Shown: positions 1-13,322 of the stretch, piece after piece
Layout: each line of letters starts with the position of its first letter
Numbering within the stretch: the first letter of the stretch is position 1
Source: Sipunculus nudus
Taxonomy: Eukaryota > Annelida > Sipuncula > Golfingiida > Sipunculidae
Length of the DNA stretch: 64,000 nucleotides
Reading direction: 5' to 3'
Assembly: GCA_026874595.1 (NCBI GenBank)
Contig: CM049311.1
Span: 13,297,676-13,361,675, forward strand
The notes under the pieces: model-generated
What the model was told of the DNA's origin: nothing
Database searches by the model: none
What the model saw: only the letters and a program-made list of their open reading frames with translations
Made by a program: the position numbers and the translations under genes

Positions 1-1220
1 CGATAAAATATGAGGAGAGTTAAATCATTTGTTGCGGGGGAGGAACATCAATTTCTGTGTGTCTGTAAATATTTTGATCTCAGTATTAATTAAGGTAATT
101 ACCAGATAAAGTCAAGCATGTGGAAGAATAAAGTTTATAGGTCCATAGCCGGTAGGCGGCGCTGTTTTATCGTAAATGATACGCTATTTCAAGCATTTTA
201 AACTTCTGCTTGTAATAATTTGTTAAGTTATAGGGCAGTTAAGACCGGACAAATATGTTGAGATCTGAGGAATATTCAATATATTGTTGAAAGGCAGGTG
301 AAGAGACTAGAGACAGGGGTTATTCCATAGGTCACCACAAAAAAAAGTGTAAACCAAACATAATGAGTATGTAGACTATACCAGGAGAGGGATATTGCGA
401 CGGTTTATAATGACATGTGTTGAGGATAACTAAATCTTTATACGGACTTTAAAGGTACAGCCTGCAAAAGCTTGCCTGTACGCATGAAAATCGACATGTA
501 GTGTTGTTTCTAAAATTCTTCAAAATGCCTATACATTTTACAAATACGTTTTTCTTGCATTTCCAAGTTTATGCGGCTCTGACTTGCTCTAATGATGCAT
601 GGGTAACTACATTCCCCAAGCAGTGGTTATACACTGCAGTCATTCCAGATCTCCTTCTGTTAACTCAGTGGAGAAACGGATCGATCCACATATCTCGAGC
701 GGTACAGAGACAAAGGACCTTGTTACCATTTTTTGATATACGGACGCAGTGTGATATAGCTGTTTTTTACGTCACCGATCCCACAGTGCAGTGTTTTAAG
801 CCACATCCCGCATATTGTGTACTGCTGCCGAAATCCGAATATCGTACCATCAGTAGAAGGGATGTAATGTGTACACGTGCATTGCCATGATTCGGCTCCC
901 GCGGCTCTTGTTTAGAACGAACCCAGGACGTTTAATTCTAATCTCGAAACTATACATCAAATCACTGTTAACACTCCGTGTTCATTAACGATCAAAGAAT
1001 AATGCAGGTGCGTCACTCTGCTAATGATTAAATCTGAATAGCCACTCTCAAAAGGTTATTTCGTGTGCATGTCTGTTTCGATATAGTGAGAAACTGAAAC
1101 ATTAACAACCAAACTATATAGTTACCAGATAAATAAAAATAGAACTAACATCATGGGTGTACTTAGTCAACGACCAGCTGTTTAAATAATGTTTATATTT
1201 ATTCTGGTATGTCCATGAGG

Positions 1221-1274
<54 letters not shown>

Positions 1275-4200
1275 AGTTCCGCCCTATTATGGGGGTTCAA
1301 TTACTATTGATGTAGTGCTTTACAATGCATCTACTGCTATTGCTATTATGATTATATTTTTTATTTATTTCTATAACTATTAATATATTAATATACATTG
1401 CTTCTTTTACTTTTACAATTACTCTTACCTTACTATCAAACAGTGGAATATTAGCATACTCTGACCTGGCTATATACCATACCATACCGCATCCCCATCC
1501 CCTTTTAGATAGACTAACGTATTTATTACATGTATATGTGATAATAATTAAGTTGGTCTTCACATGTGATAACTCTTCCTCTTTACCTACACATTAACAA
1601 TAGACAAACAAAACTCTACCATATCAATGTGTGTGCATGTGTGTGTGTTTAAAGAAACAGCAGTATCTATCTCATAAAAGGAGTAGTTTTTATTTTGTCC
1701 ATACGATATTCAGCATTGAACTTCAGATGGAAAACCTCAGTGACAATAACCGCCGGACATCACCATTTACTGATACCTGTTAGGTGCTACCCACGAAGCT
1801 CCGTTTAATGATGGCGGAGCTTTGCGGGGAATAACAATTAAAGACTATACGCAAACATCTGTATTAAAAATGATAAAAAAATACAAATCATCTCCGACAA
1901 TTAGTCGTTTATTTCATGTCTGAAGTACGTGTTTATGAAGAAGTGTTTGTACAAATACCTCAGTACATAGCAAAAACTGGTACTCGAGTACATTTAATAT
2001 TTCAGTATTTGTGCCTGTTCTGAACTTAAGCTGTAGTAAATTTACTCAAGTACATTTCAAAGTACTCTTCCCCAAAACTGTTATATACTGCTGAATCATG
2101 AATATAAATTTATCTGCTACATTTCAAGTTAAGAACAGGAAATATTTCTTAAATGCATCAGTTAAACCATATACAATTATATAACAGCTCATTGTTTCCA
2201 GGGAACAATATAAACAAAATTATGTCACAAGAAGCTGATCTGGAACAATGCATTTTTTTAAATTTGAGGCTCCTAACACTGGCATTTCGACACTAAGGAC
2301 CTGTTCAATTACCAGGTTAGTTAAATAAACATGAAATATTGCGTTTTTCCTTAAAATATGATGGTATCTTCCAATATTTCAATACAAAACTGTTTGCTTA
2401 CTCTTGTTTTTAAGTGGCAAGAAAGCCTGCACCAGACACGATTAGTGCCAGAAATATAAAAATGGTACTGTACCAACAGGACAAGTTAAAACATTTCCAG
2501 CTTCCAACTCGTGCTTATTCTGTTTTCTCTCTATTGGTTCTTCTAACTCTTATTATTCCAAATGTTTCATACTTCAAGTAAAATTCAATGATATGAGCAA
2601 AAATGCTACTTAATTTGACATCATACTGGCGTTCCTTGATTACATACGTGCCAAAAAAGGAATATGGATGCCACATACAATGGCAATGCTATAAATATTT
2701 ACCAGGTAAGAAATAGTGTACATTCCGCCAGACAAATATACAGGAAACAGTATCAACTCAAATTAAAAAAAAAGTGCAGGAATTTGCTATGGATTAAATA
2801 AAATAAATTAAATTGGAAGACAAATAGATTGGCAGATATTGTGAAAACATAACCTTCGTTTCTTGTATTATTATTAACATTAAATATAACTGCTAATCCA
2901 AGAAGGTAAACTATTAATTTTTCTCAAGACTTTCATTCATATACTCAGTTATTCATCTTGTAAACTCTTAATTAGCCCAAAACATTGCATCTGAAAAAAA
3001 AGAAACGGAGATATAAAAAACGCCATGACGATAGAATAGTTTGATGCAACGTATACACGCGTAAGAGGGAGCTTACTAGAACTTTAAATTTTTTGTCAAG
3101 AAACAACATTTACATCATCAAAGTCACTTATAGCACCCATATATCAATTTTATTAGCTGACAAGGTGTGCGCTGTTTCTTGATTACGTAAGTTTTGTGTA
3201 ATATGTCATGCCGAGTCCTGGTCTATCGTAGCAACAAGCAATACACCGCACACAAAAATTCTCAGAGTTTCTCTAATTAAAATCAGGTGTTCAATGAATT
3301 TGGGAAGTAGATAATTTATTGAAACAGTTTCGGACGTGCTCCAATTCATTCGTCTTATAATAGACCGACAAAGTGAAAGAAAACTATATTTACCTTAAGC
3401 TACTTATTTATTAACAGTGCATTTATTTATAAACCCTTTGCTTCCTGGTTGTGAAAAAATTGAGTTGTGAGAAACCGGTATGATGTAATTTTATTTATTT
3501 TTTTTATTCCTTATAGAGCTCTGCCTTTGATGACACATTGTACACCCAGTGAACTTCTTGGCCACCATGTTATATGACAGAAAACATTTTACGTCAGTAA
3601 TTTACCTAGCCAAGCAAAATAACATAAATTGGCAAAAAAAATACGAATATTTTTTTTTAAATAAAATCATTTGTTTCGTTGTTCTTTATTATCATGGCCT
3701 TTACGATGGCGTGTATATCATCCGTATATAGAAACTACATATATTCGCATATTAAAATATATAAAAGACCAAAATAACGTTCTGGATATGGTTTCAAACA
3801 AAACGACTTGGAATTTTAAATTACAACCGCAGTCTACGTCTAACATACTTATTTAAATATATGGGTGTACCAATACCCATGTTTAACTATTTCTGAATTA
3901 CAGATATGTCTACATTACTACATGTGAATGGTAAACCTGCTGAAAGGAGGCCTTTCTTGCTGCTGAAAATATGAACTCATGAGAATTCGGATGGGATCCC
4001 CCTCCCTAGAAAAAGATACCGTCACTCTCCCAAAATATAAGATCCTGCACTCTAAACTTTTTCCGTTCATCGCCCCTGACAAGGAGATAGAGGACAGTTC
4101 TCACCTATCACAATATTATGCTTTTCATCAACTCTCGGAAATCATCATAGACATATTTTGGTTATGTGAAAGGTTTAGTCGGGTGAATTTGCCGTTTAAC

Positions 4201-4470
4201 CCCTATAAATTGATGCAAAGTTTTTAATGACGTTTTGTTACTATTTAAGACAGGAATGAAGTCACGTGATCAGTTAGCAATGCTTGAGTTGGTGTTAATT
4301 TCTTGACCCGAAATATATAAGGAGATACGAATATCATAGCTCTCGATGAAAAATAATTGTTTATGGTCATTTTGGGGTCATTACTTTCTTCCTTCCCACC
4401 CATTTAGTGTGTAGCACTCTGACGTCACCACCGTGAAGTCACTTCTCTGGTTCCTATAAAAGTGTGTAAA
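1..4470. other. AT-rich stretch without a supported gene
   Basis: No spliced gene or conserved domain was recognised on either strand. The longest open frame (501..890, plus, 129 codons, GTG start) is slightly richer in GC than its surroundings, but shows no known motif and no clear splice sites. A second plus frame at 3979..4227 is equally anonymous. A short hairpin, GCTCCG and CGGAGC around a 10-base loop, sits near 1798-1820. I regard the stretch as intergenic or intronic. Confidence 0.4.
1221..1270. repeat. (TA)n microsatellite
   Basis: Uninterrupted TA dinucleotide run of about 50 bases. Confidence 0.95.
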
Positions 4471-4477
4471 TACACAG

Positions 4478-4592
4478 ACGGGTCGGGGATCTGCTGCAGC
4501 TTAGTGGTTAAAGCAGCTGACCGGAAATCGTTAGGTGATGGGTACGATTCCCACCGGCAGTGAACCCACTTTTCTCCGTGTATTCACGTTTC

Positions 4593-4641
<49 letters not shown>
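4478..4641 (+). repeat. tRNA-derived SINE with (AT)n tail
   Basis: The block at about 4485-4562 resembles a tRNA. An A-box-like segment (TTAGTGGTTAAAG, 4501-4513) is followed about 30 bases later by a B-box-like segment (GGGTACGATTCCC, 4539-4551). After a short non-tRNA part the element runs straight into an (AT)n run (4595-4641), as SINE 3' ends often do. I prefer SINE to a functional tRNA gene because the acceptor ends do not pair convincingly. Confidence 0.65.
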
Positions 4642-4644
<3 letters not shown>

Positions 4645-4919
4645 TATTACTAATTAAAGCGTGTTTTTATGCTATCGCAGCCGTCAGATGTGATCTGTTA
4701 ACGTAGGATTCATGTCGTTATGTCATAATGTGTTGACGCAATCAGCCATGTCAGGAATGTATAGATATTTGGGGGGAATAGATAATTTTGTGGTTCCTGT
4801 AACAGGATTTAAAAAGCAGTACCGGCAAGTACTATTACTAGTTTCCCTGGGGTTGGTGTTATGACCGTGGGGGTGAAGATAAGCCTGATTGAAGGCCTGA
4901 TTCTTTTTAGGCCAACTCA

Positions 4920-5050
4920 AAAACATTAAACAAGCTGTTACGAAGACAGATTGCTTGGTGTAAAATACTGGGCGTTTCAACCGCTTCGATAGAAAAGCAA
5001 GCTTCACTAGCGGGTCAGTTCGGCCCGCTTTTATGTCACCCCGTAACACA
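4920..5050 (-). repeat. tRNA-like SINE family B, degraded copy
   Basis: On the minus strand this matches the neighbouring copy at 5175-5345: it starts with GTGACATAAAAGCGG, continues with CGAACTG and the A-box-like TAGTGAAGCTTG, and ends with the shared GTCTTCGTAACA. The B-box region is lost. It lies head to tail with the other copy. Confidence 0.6.
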
Positions 5051-5059
5051 CCCCTCTCA

Positions 5060-5345
5060 AGAGCGTTCTCCTATCAGAACAAGAGTCCCAGGAGTCACAT
5101 CTTCATTGAACTAGGCGGCGGTAATTTCCTAATAACTTTAAACCACCATTCCCCGGGCCACACAGTTTTTCGTCATCCCGGACGTGCCACCGTTTGTTAT
5201 GAAGACAAATTGCTTAGGGGAAAATAGTGGGCCGATTCGGGATTCGAACCGATGTCCGGCGTTCCAACCGCTTCCCTAGAAAAGCAAGCTTCACTAGCGA
5301 GACAGTTCGGTCCGCTTTTATGTCATGCCGTAGAAAGTATATCCC
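5060..5345 (-). repeat. tRNA-like SINE family B, better-preserved copy
   Basis: On the minus strand an A-box-like TAGTGAAGCTTG is followed by a good B box, GGTTCGAATCCC (about 5235-5246), then CGGCCCA and a shared tail containing GTCTTCATAACA. About 120 bases of unique 3' sequence follow before the degraded copy begins. A third copy in the opposite orientation lies at 47450-47605. Confidence 0.65.
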
Positions 5346-6076
5346 GCGCATGTACTTGTTTGTGTATTGCCAATCGTTATGGTGTTGTGTCATATGTAAG
5401 TATATCTGAGATTGTATTGGTTGCCTTTTGTTACTAAAAAATGAAATATCATACCAAACAGCAAGGGCAAAAATTATTAAAAAAAAAAAAAAAAAAACAA
5501 TACGCCGAAGGCGGAACATTTTATGGTTTTATTCACCATTGAGTCCAAATGTCAAAACAAACGTAGCAAGAATATTTTAAAACCAAATAAAAAAACTTTC
5601 AACCAAAAATTATATACACAAAGCATTCAATAAGAACACTGCTAAAGTACGTTATAAGGACACATGGCTAACAAGCAAAATATAATTAAGAGACATAAAC
5701 AACCAGCTGTTGAATGGAAAAAAATAACGCAACGCAGCATATCGGATACAACTTTTTTTTTTAAATATCAAAACAAAATCAGAGCAGATTTTTATTCATA
5801 TTAAACAACTGTCACTTCCATTCATATTACAGTCAACTTAATAGATTTATCCCATTTTCTTAAAACAGTATTTCAGTTGATTACAGCATCTTCCAAGGGA
5901 TCTTTCTCACAAGCTTTCAAGCACAAATCTGTTAAACTTTGCCATTAAGTTAGAGAATATAATATCTCCATCAAATTTTATCCTTTATTTGAAACCTTAT
6001 ATTAATAAGTTGTTACAGGACATTTACACTAAGAATCATTCGTTAACATATAAAGAAATGTTTAAACCTAAGTAGG

Positions 6077-6082
<6 letters not shown>

Positions 6083-6160
<78 letters not shown>
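6083..6160. repeat. (TA)n-(GA)n compound microsatellite
   Basis: A TA run (6083-6118) passes directly into a GA run (6119-6160). The same compound arrangement recurs at 39593-39692. Confidence 0.95.
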
Positions 6161-6162
<2 letters not shown>

Positions 6163-8103
6163 TACGTGTTGATATGAGTGTGGAGAGAGAGGAAATGGGA
6201 GGGGGTTAGATAATATGTCGGAAAGGCTTTTGCAGGCACCTGAGAAGTAAAGTTTCCTAATTTACTTTCTTCACATGTGAGCAGACAAGAATGGCACCAT
6301 TAGGAGTTGGCTTTCAGGACGCTCCTATAATTGTTATCATGATCACGATGAAATCTTTTGATATATTCCTGGGCTTGGCAGAGCTCTCGTGTACAAGAGG
6401 CAGAAAATATACTGTTACCGTAAAGATCATACATAAAAAGACAACACAGACAATGTCTTCCTGATAAGGTATTGCTCACGAGGTCAGCTGCACACGTACA
6501 TTAAACGTGCCGGGCGACTACGTGCAGGTATTTGGTGAGTGATAACAACCACATGAACATATTACATGGCCTCAGAAGATTCCAATAATGGGCGATTATC
6601 GTGATAACTAATGTAGCGGAAAGACTTTCATTACAGTTTGTATTATCTCAGCGGTCACTTCCTATGGTAGGATATCGTGGCTATATTTATTTTCCCTTTA
6701 TAACATCTGTAAAACACATGAGGTTTGGCTTCTTTTGAAAATTCTCAAAATAAACCCTGATATTAATTTTTTTGTATACTTGGGATTTTGTTTATCTGAA
6801 GTTAGACAAGGCAAATAAAACCATGGCTTGTTTATCGCGTTTTCTCACAAGCCGGGTCCAAATGGAGTGAAGCCAAAATTACCCGTCCAAACAGTCCCAA
6901 AAAAACATTTGGACATCATGTCTTCGATTTGCCACAGATTTAAAAATAACATTTGACTGTTTACATCATTTTTTTTAAATTATGCTTAACATACCTAAAA
7001 TTGAGACAATAGGTCTTTTTAAAGGCCTCTTGACCTAACAGCTAGAGCCAACGAGAGCAGGCTAAACCATTCACTACTCTCTGTCACAGGTCATGTAAAC
7101 AAATAGGACCACGTAATCGGTAGATAAAAACCTTGTGTCGGTGCCTTCTCACACTCACATCTCGTCCAATCTATTGTAACCAGGGCCTCCAAGAGTAACT
7201 TTGATGCAATACAATCAGGTTTCCAGGGCCCCTCCCCGAACTCTTGTTATTGTACTCATTCAGTTTTGTGAGTAAATTCCGTGCTTCTTCTGTTTCAGTT
7301 AGTATCTAGCCTATGGAGTATAAACTTAATGCACTGGAGCGTTTGTTTTTCTGCATTAAAGCCATGTACATCATAGTGAATATACTTTATTCATCACGTT
7401 ATACTGAAAAATGGAGATATTTAGAATATACAAATATGCTTGTATAAAAAAAGGCGAGAGCTTTAATTTATAATATTATAATGTAGATAATTTTTTTTTA
7501 TATTTCGGTCACATAGTCAACCTTAACCTAAACCTTAACACAGAAGGCAAGCTAATTCTGCCTCTTAAGAGAAATCAGATAATCAAAAGTTATCAGGCAG
7601 GCATCACTCTCCCCTTAAAATAGGCAGCGTTGCCTATACAAGACGTTTTCAAAGTTAAAGTTCATGCTTTTTATGCTATCTACCCTATCAACAAATACAG
7701 TTTTCACAATAACGACACTACAAACTTAAAACTGGAGGGGTAAAAATATTATGAGAGATATAATCAGTATAAAATATTAATATGATATATCAACACCGCA
7801 GGCAAAGTAATATATTCGCGCACGTCAGATTATAACATATTCTGTTGCAGGATCAGTTTCGCCCCTCCAGAGACAAAACTCTAATGAAAAATGAAATATC
7901 TACAATCACTACAGCGGAAGCAGTATCAATGAATGTTGTGATTCTGTGAAACATCTGTTTTTTTTAACATACAAAATCTCACGGTTTACAAAAATCACCC
8001 AGTATCATATTCCACCAAACAGATCAAAGAACCCGTGACACCTTTCAAGGACACCAACAAGGTGTAATAAAAAGCGTTTAATAAAAACTAATATCAAGCT
8101 TAC

Positions 8104-8235
8104 AGTACATTGTGTATTGAAGATTTCATATAGGTATTTCTCCTCAGTACGAGCTCGGCGGGCGGTGTGCTGACACGTTTTGTTTCGTGTCAGGTCTGAT
8201 ATCTTAGACGAGTAAAGCATTGTTCTGTATATCAA
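8104..8235 (-). other. Possible orphan coding exon
   Basis: A minus-strand open frame richer in GC than its flanks ends at a good donor (ACT then gtaagc at 8103) in phase 0. The encoded stretch is polar and probably helical, with residues such as TCQHTARRARTEEKYLY. A possible acceptor (tatacag) lies just upstream, but would enter in phase 2, and no partner exon was found. It could be an exon of a third secreted helical protein, an exon of something unrelated, or chance. Confidence 0.2.
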
Positions 8236-9342
8236 TATTTAGTCAGTCGTCGGTGAAGGAAGTATTGATTACATCGTAAAGATGAGCACAGATTGTATTG
8301 GAAAGATATGTTCCTGAAATGCAAGCAATGAAATGACATTTGCTGACATGAGATTCATGTTAGAAGTGCATGAAGAGTTGTAAATTTCAAAAGATAATTG
8401 TGTGTATTTTCGACCACGGTCTCTTTACTCTTTATATATATATATATTTATATGTGTGTGTGTGTGTTTGTTTTTTTTGTATATATATTCCTTGTCATCA
8501 CTTGCTTTACTGATATGAATGTTTCATAGAAATCACTCTCTGAAAATTATTATAATTCTGGGCCTGAGACTTGTTTAAGTTTTTAACGGAATAATACACT
8601 GGACTCATGTCAGTCTTATCCTCCTCGGAAGTGAAATGACTGGTTATCTTTATATCAAAGGCCGCCAGTCAGCCATCGTTTCACTGATCGTTAACTAAGT
8701 CTCGATTGTCCCGGCACAATAGGAAAAAACTCCGAATATTGGACTTTGCCATTTTCTCTCGCGAATCGTTCGCATGCCCTATGAGAACCCTGCTTAATAC
8801 GAAGCATTTATTGAACATAAACACAAGGGCATTTACAGGTATATGCGGACTTTGGTACCTCTTCACTGGTTTCCTTTGATATTGTACTAGACTACACCAG
8901 CGAGGTACAAGTCAGGTCAGAATTGATAAGAACTTGATATGAACGCAATAACCTGTCACAATCATTGTACGAGGGTTTTAGTCAGTCACCGGAAAATATA
9001 CCTGACACACTGAAACCGTAAATATATCTGGCAAAACACACTGACACAGTAACTGACATCGACACACAGCTGTTCAAAAAGACATGTATGATATAGGTGT
9101 GGCATTCATATACATTGTATTTTGTGTGTATATATATACTTATTATGCTCAAAAAATTCATTTATTAACCTGGTTGTATATCTGAGCTCTTATTTGAGGA
9201 TCTAAACAATTTGTTCTCTTTCTTACAGGTCTGAAAGTTCTGTTATTGTATTAATGGCAGATAAGAACTCTTCACAAAAATAAAAACACATAAAAGTAGA
9301 TACAATACTTTATATTTACAAATAAATTGTTTATACACATCC

Positions 9343-9545
9343 CAGGGTCATATCTAGTAATAAAAAAGGAGGGTTCCAACTCAGGTGGATTAATGACAAA
9401 ACCAAAAAAAAAGGTCCCCTGGTCATGAAATTGGGGAAGGGGGGGGGGAGGCAGACAGGTAACAATAAATGGTCTGGAAACCTTAAATAACAAGTTTGCG
9501 GTCCCCCCCCCCCACCCGGATCTGCTTCTGCACCCATACATCATA
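9343..9545 (-). mobile_element. G-run MITE-like element
   Basis: A block with long G and C homopolymers on either side and GGATC-type ends (CCCAGGGTCATATC on one side, CCCGGATCTGC on the other). It resembles, in opposite orientation, the elements at 40726 and 45428, which start GGGCGGATC and end in C-rich sequence. The hAT-like affiliation is inferred from end motifs only. Confidence 0.4.
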
Positions 9546-9578
9546 TATTTAAATGGGATAAATAAATTTATATAGATC

Positions 9579-9630
<52 letters not shown>

Positions 9631-10352
9631 TAAACATATTTTTACTAGGTAGCCCGTTCAGACAAGATTGTCTGATCTGCCACTGGGTCCTGTTGGCTAT
9701 ACAGTTTATACGATGTAAAAAAACATGTAAAATGCAATTACAATTAATAAAAGTGACTGAAGATATAATTATGAAGCAAAATGTGTTATTAAACACGAAA
9801 ATCTATAACTATGACATGCAAAGTAATATACAGCAGGATATGATATTAAACATGAACATATATAGACATGGCAATCATGAGTGTGACATAAATATGAAAT
9901 ATAACAGAATATGGAATAGCATGCATTATATGACATATAAAGCACATAGGAGGTTTAGATTTATTACATGATACTTTTATTAAAACCTGTAAGGAGGAGC
10001 AGTTTCTTTGAGATTCATTTAATGTGTTCAAAAAATAAGGCCTCGACCTAAAATTATTTTGTTGAGTAGTCTGTCCGAGGTTTGGTTACATAAAAATTAT
10101 TGCAATAACTAGTGTGTATCATGCTGGTGGACTTGGTGAACAAAAATGAACCGGTTGGTCATATCGGATGGACATAAGTTATTTACACATATAAACATAA
10201 GGATGCGAGCCGGATATTCATGTCTTGTTCAACAGATTTAATGCCAAGGGACTGACGGATATCTGTAATGTTACGGTCATAATATATATTGCGACTCATA
10301 ATACGTGCGGCTCGATTTTGAAGTCTTTGAATGAAAGTCAGACATGAGAGTG
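9579..10352 (-). mobile_element. 5'-truncated LINE fragment (end of ORF2 plus 3' UTR)
   Basis: On the minus strand, 10350 to about 10185 encodes the typical C-terminal tail after a LINE reverse transcriptase, including RLQNRAARIM and IRLASLC. Decayed frames follow (CPSDMTNRF). A non-coding stretch then ends in an (ATT)n run on the plus strand (9579-9631), which read on the minus strand is an (AAT)n tail of the kind that ends CR1/L2-like LINEs. No catalytic reverse transcriptase motif remains, so it is a dead insertion. Confidence 0.65.
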
Positions 10353-10541
10353 ACAGAGAGACAGTTAAAAAGACAGAAAGACACAGAAACGGACTAAGAG
10401 ACAAATTTTAAAGAATACACTTGGAAAATAGATTGATTATTAGGAAGCCCACTTTTGAAGAAGGGGAGAATGAGAAAACTTGAATACAATCACATTTATA
10501 TTTACAAATCACAACAGAGTGTGAAATACCCTTTTCACTTC

Positions 10542-10543
<2 letters not shown>

Positions 10544-10596
<53 letters not shown>
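10544..10596. repeat. (AT)n microsatellite
   Basis: Pure AT dinucleotide run. Confidence 0.95.
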
Positions 10597-10598
<2 letters not shown>

Positions 10599-10891
10599 CA
10601 ATACATCAGCAAAACAGAACGTAAATCTCTAGACAAGGTCAAGTCTATCTCTATTTTGTCTACACTTAGAATACGGTGAGAAATTTCTCACACATCAAGC
10701 ACACTTCCTTCAGGGATCAAGTGCATGTTGTTATATTTATATCAGATTGTGCCTTAGTGGATATGTTATTATCTTTGTTATCTACATTATAATGTTACCG
10801 TTATTTTATTTATAGATTGCATTAGTATATTAGCTGTTTATGTTTTTTTCGCACAGGCTTCTTCGTCAGATGGTCAGGCAACACTCTTCCG

Positions 10892-10895
<4 letters not shown>

Positions 10896-10951
<56 letters not shown>
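10896..10951. repeat. (AT)n microsatellite
   Basis: Pure AT dinucleotide run. Confidence 0.95.
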
Positions 10952-11326
10952 GTCAACAGTTTACTGAGACTTGTCTTGTGTGTGTTTATTATTGAAGATC
11001 ACTAGCGTCTGAAATTCTCATATTCATTTACTTCTTGTTAATTGTTGGGTTTATCATTATCAGGTATTATGTAGGCTAAAGACCCGACCAAGACAGAGAC
11101 TCACATCTTGGGTTTTTTGGACTGAGAATAAAGAGGTGACAAAGACTAACATCAAGGTATTCGAGACCCAATCCGAGACCATACGTTTATCCTACTGTAA
11201 TTTACTTACATTCACCAGAGTTAATATTCCCCCGAATTATAAATTTAACTTGTACAAACAGACATTCGGGGCAGATATAGATCAAACAGACAAACACAAT
11301 AGATATATGCTATCTCTTAGCCCCCT

Positions 11327-11963
11327 GGCCCGCAACTGAGCGACAATGGAGGGTAGATTATGAAGTGTACGGCTTTAGGAAAAGGGTCAAGGGAAAAAAT
11401 CACTTCCATTTCTGTGACCTAGGACTAATATTTTAGTTATTGAATTATTAGCCATAAAGGAGATCAATCGCAAACAGAAAATGGTTGAAGAAAAAATATT
11501 AAAAAAATATATTGATATCGATGGTTTTGCATTGATAATGAGTTTTTATCGAAATATGAATATAGAAATTAACTCATCAACGCTTATATGCCTCCACGTC
11601 CTACAGGGTGCAAACCGCATGCGCATGTCTCGTGTAATGCATGCATAATTAAATATGCATTGCTGCGTGGACTAAAGTCGAGACTACAACCGAGACCGAG
11701 ACAAATTTACTCCAAGTCCTCTGTCCTAATAAATACTTACACATTACTGATGAAGATGACTAATGAATCAGCTAATCATCACTTGCTTGGTAGTCACCTT
11801 GTAGTTTAGGTGTTGTACGGGGCCTGGATTGCGAGGGGTAAAACGCTTGACTTTCTCCGATTCCTCCTATTTCGTCCACCTCTACAGAAGACCACACCTG
11901 AGCCATGGAGAGTGCCGAGATAAGTTATAATATCTGTATAATCCATGTCAAATAAATATGTAT

Positions 11964-11995
<32 letters not shown>

Positions 11996-12842
11996 GGGGA
12001 TGTTTGAGAGTCGGTTTGATCTCCACCCGGCGCTTCAAAGACTAAAAAGACCGAAGGCCATAGAGAACTTAAAATATTCGTTCCAATATCAAATATGCTA
12101 ATATCTCGATTACCTAAACTTGTATTATTATATCTGACTCTTCTGATATCCGAATACCTTGATATCAAGTTATTGCTTCATCATCAGTTTAATAACAAAA
12201 TAATCCATTGAAACTGAAGCATGCAGTCTTTTAAGCAGATTTGGAAATTTTAAAGCTTTCATAATGTTTGTGAATCCCTTGTTGAAGTATGCGCTCCCCT
12301 GGGTGCTCTCAACTTGGTTATTGTGGTTGTTATGGAACTGGGAGTGTAAAGGAAGTCATATACTACCTTTCATGGAGAGATAAATCCCCATTCCAATTCA
12401 AGATTCAGCACAAATGCGAAAGTAAGGCATAGGCTGAATTGGCAATAAACAAAATGACCCATGCAAGGACACGTGTGGGTAGGAGATAAAATGTTCACTT
12501 TCGTACTAAATATAGCCAAGGTTAATGCAACTGATTAACCCTGCAATGTCGCAAAATGTCTTTAAATGTTTTACAATTATTGTTGAAAAATGTTGTACAT
12601 TGACCTACTTATGTTCCCCTGAGTGCAGATCAATGGATTTTAAAATGTATCTTTTTTTTCCCCGTATGTCATTTGCTGTTTGCATTATATCTCCAATATG
12701 GCTGAATTTCAATAGCTGAGATCGGGGCACGATAATACTTCTAGGTTACAGATTTACATCTGATATTTATCTTTGACTTTTACCATAGTTCCAAAGCCGT
12801 ACACCCCTTAGCTTTTCTCCAATTATCGCTCAGTTGCGGGCC
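11327..12842. mobile_element. Non-autonomous DNA transposon with long terminal inverted repeats
   Basis: The outer 17 bases, GGCCCGCAACTGAGCGA (11327-11343), recur exactly as the reverse complement at 12826-12842. Similarity continues inward: GTGTACGGCTTT on both sides, then the CTGTGACCTAGGA region against CTGTAACCTAGAA, giving imperfect inverted repeats of roughly 100 bases. The roughly 1.5-kb interior has no transposase frame, only short open frames and a small CA/TA microsatellite near 11965-11996, so it would depend on an enzyme from elsewhere. The superfamily cannot be assigned because no clear target duplication was found. Confidence 0.65.
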
Positions 12843-13030
12843 GGGCGAGGGAGGTGGAAAAAGGGGGCTTCAAGAGATTGCTTGAAGGTTTATTAAACTG
12901 TCCCCATTTGCGATTTATTGCTACGCGATGCGATTCGACTTAAATCGCAAGTGACCTGGCCTTGTAACGAGCCTTGCGACCGCCAGTCACAGTCAATCGC
13001 AAGGTTTCGATGAATTAGTGAATATGAGGT

Positions 13031-13322
13031 ACCAGGTGTCTGAATGTTGTGGTTACTGATCCTCATATATGAATACGCCATAGGGTTGGGGATCTTCAGA
13101 CCCTTTGGTATGATATTGTTTCCTTTGCTTTGGATCATGAAGAAGAAGTCACTGTCTATCTGGGCTTGCTTCCTTGAGATGTTAATGAGGCTCCATATGG
13201 TTCGGCTGATTGCAGTGCCTTACCTAATTATGTAAAGTTTTGAATTGCCGTGCTAGTCTGTTACCTACAGAAAAAATGTAATGCTTTACAGGATCAGTAA
13301 CCACAACATGAAGACACCTGAT
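13031..13322. repeat. Inverted repeat, about 33-base arms
   Basis: The arm at 13031-13063 (containing TTGTGGTTACTGATCCT) recurs as the reverse complement at 13290-13322 with a few mismatches. The roughly 225-base spacer holds no gene. It could be a small MITE or a hairpin remnant. Confidence 0.6.

Larger units (their letters stand above)
5350..9340. other. Non-coding stretch with microsatellites
   Basis: No conserved domain was seen. It contains a poly-A run at about 5480-5499, the TA/GA microsatellite at 6083-6160, and a short TA/TG run near 8436-8470. One exon-like frame (8104-8235, minus) is listed separately. The rest is AT-rich and closed in all frames at short intervals. Confidence 0.4.

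Noticed and set aside
501-890. 129-codon plus-strand frame as a gene
   Set aside because: No ATG at the listed start, no recognisable motif, no splice sites. Kept only as a remark on the stretch.
4485-4562. Functional tRNA gene
   Set aside because: A and B boxes are present but acceptor pairing is poor and an (AT)n tail follows, which fits a SINE better.
9693-9971. 92-codon plus-strand frame
   Set aside because: It lies on the opposite strand of the LINE 3' UTR and is Met/Asn/Ile-rich from AT bias.
10455-10679. Open frames with long Ile-Tyr runs across (AT)n tracts (also at 6036, 32604, 41436, 44251, 52595, 53182 and 58899)
   Set aside because: They only translate microsatellites.
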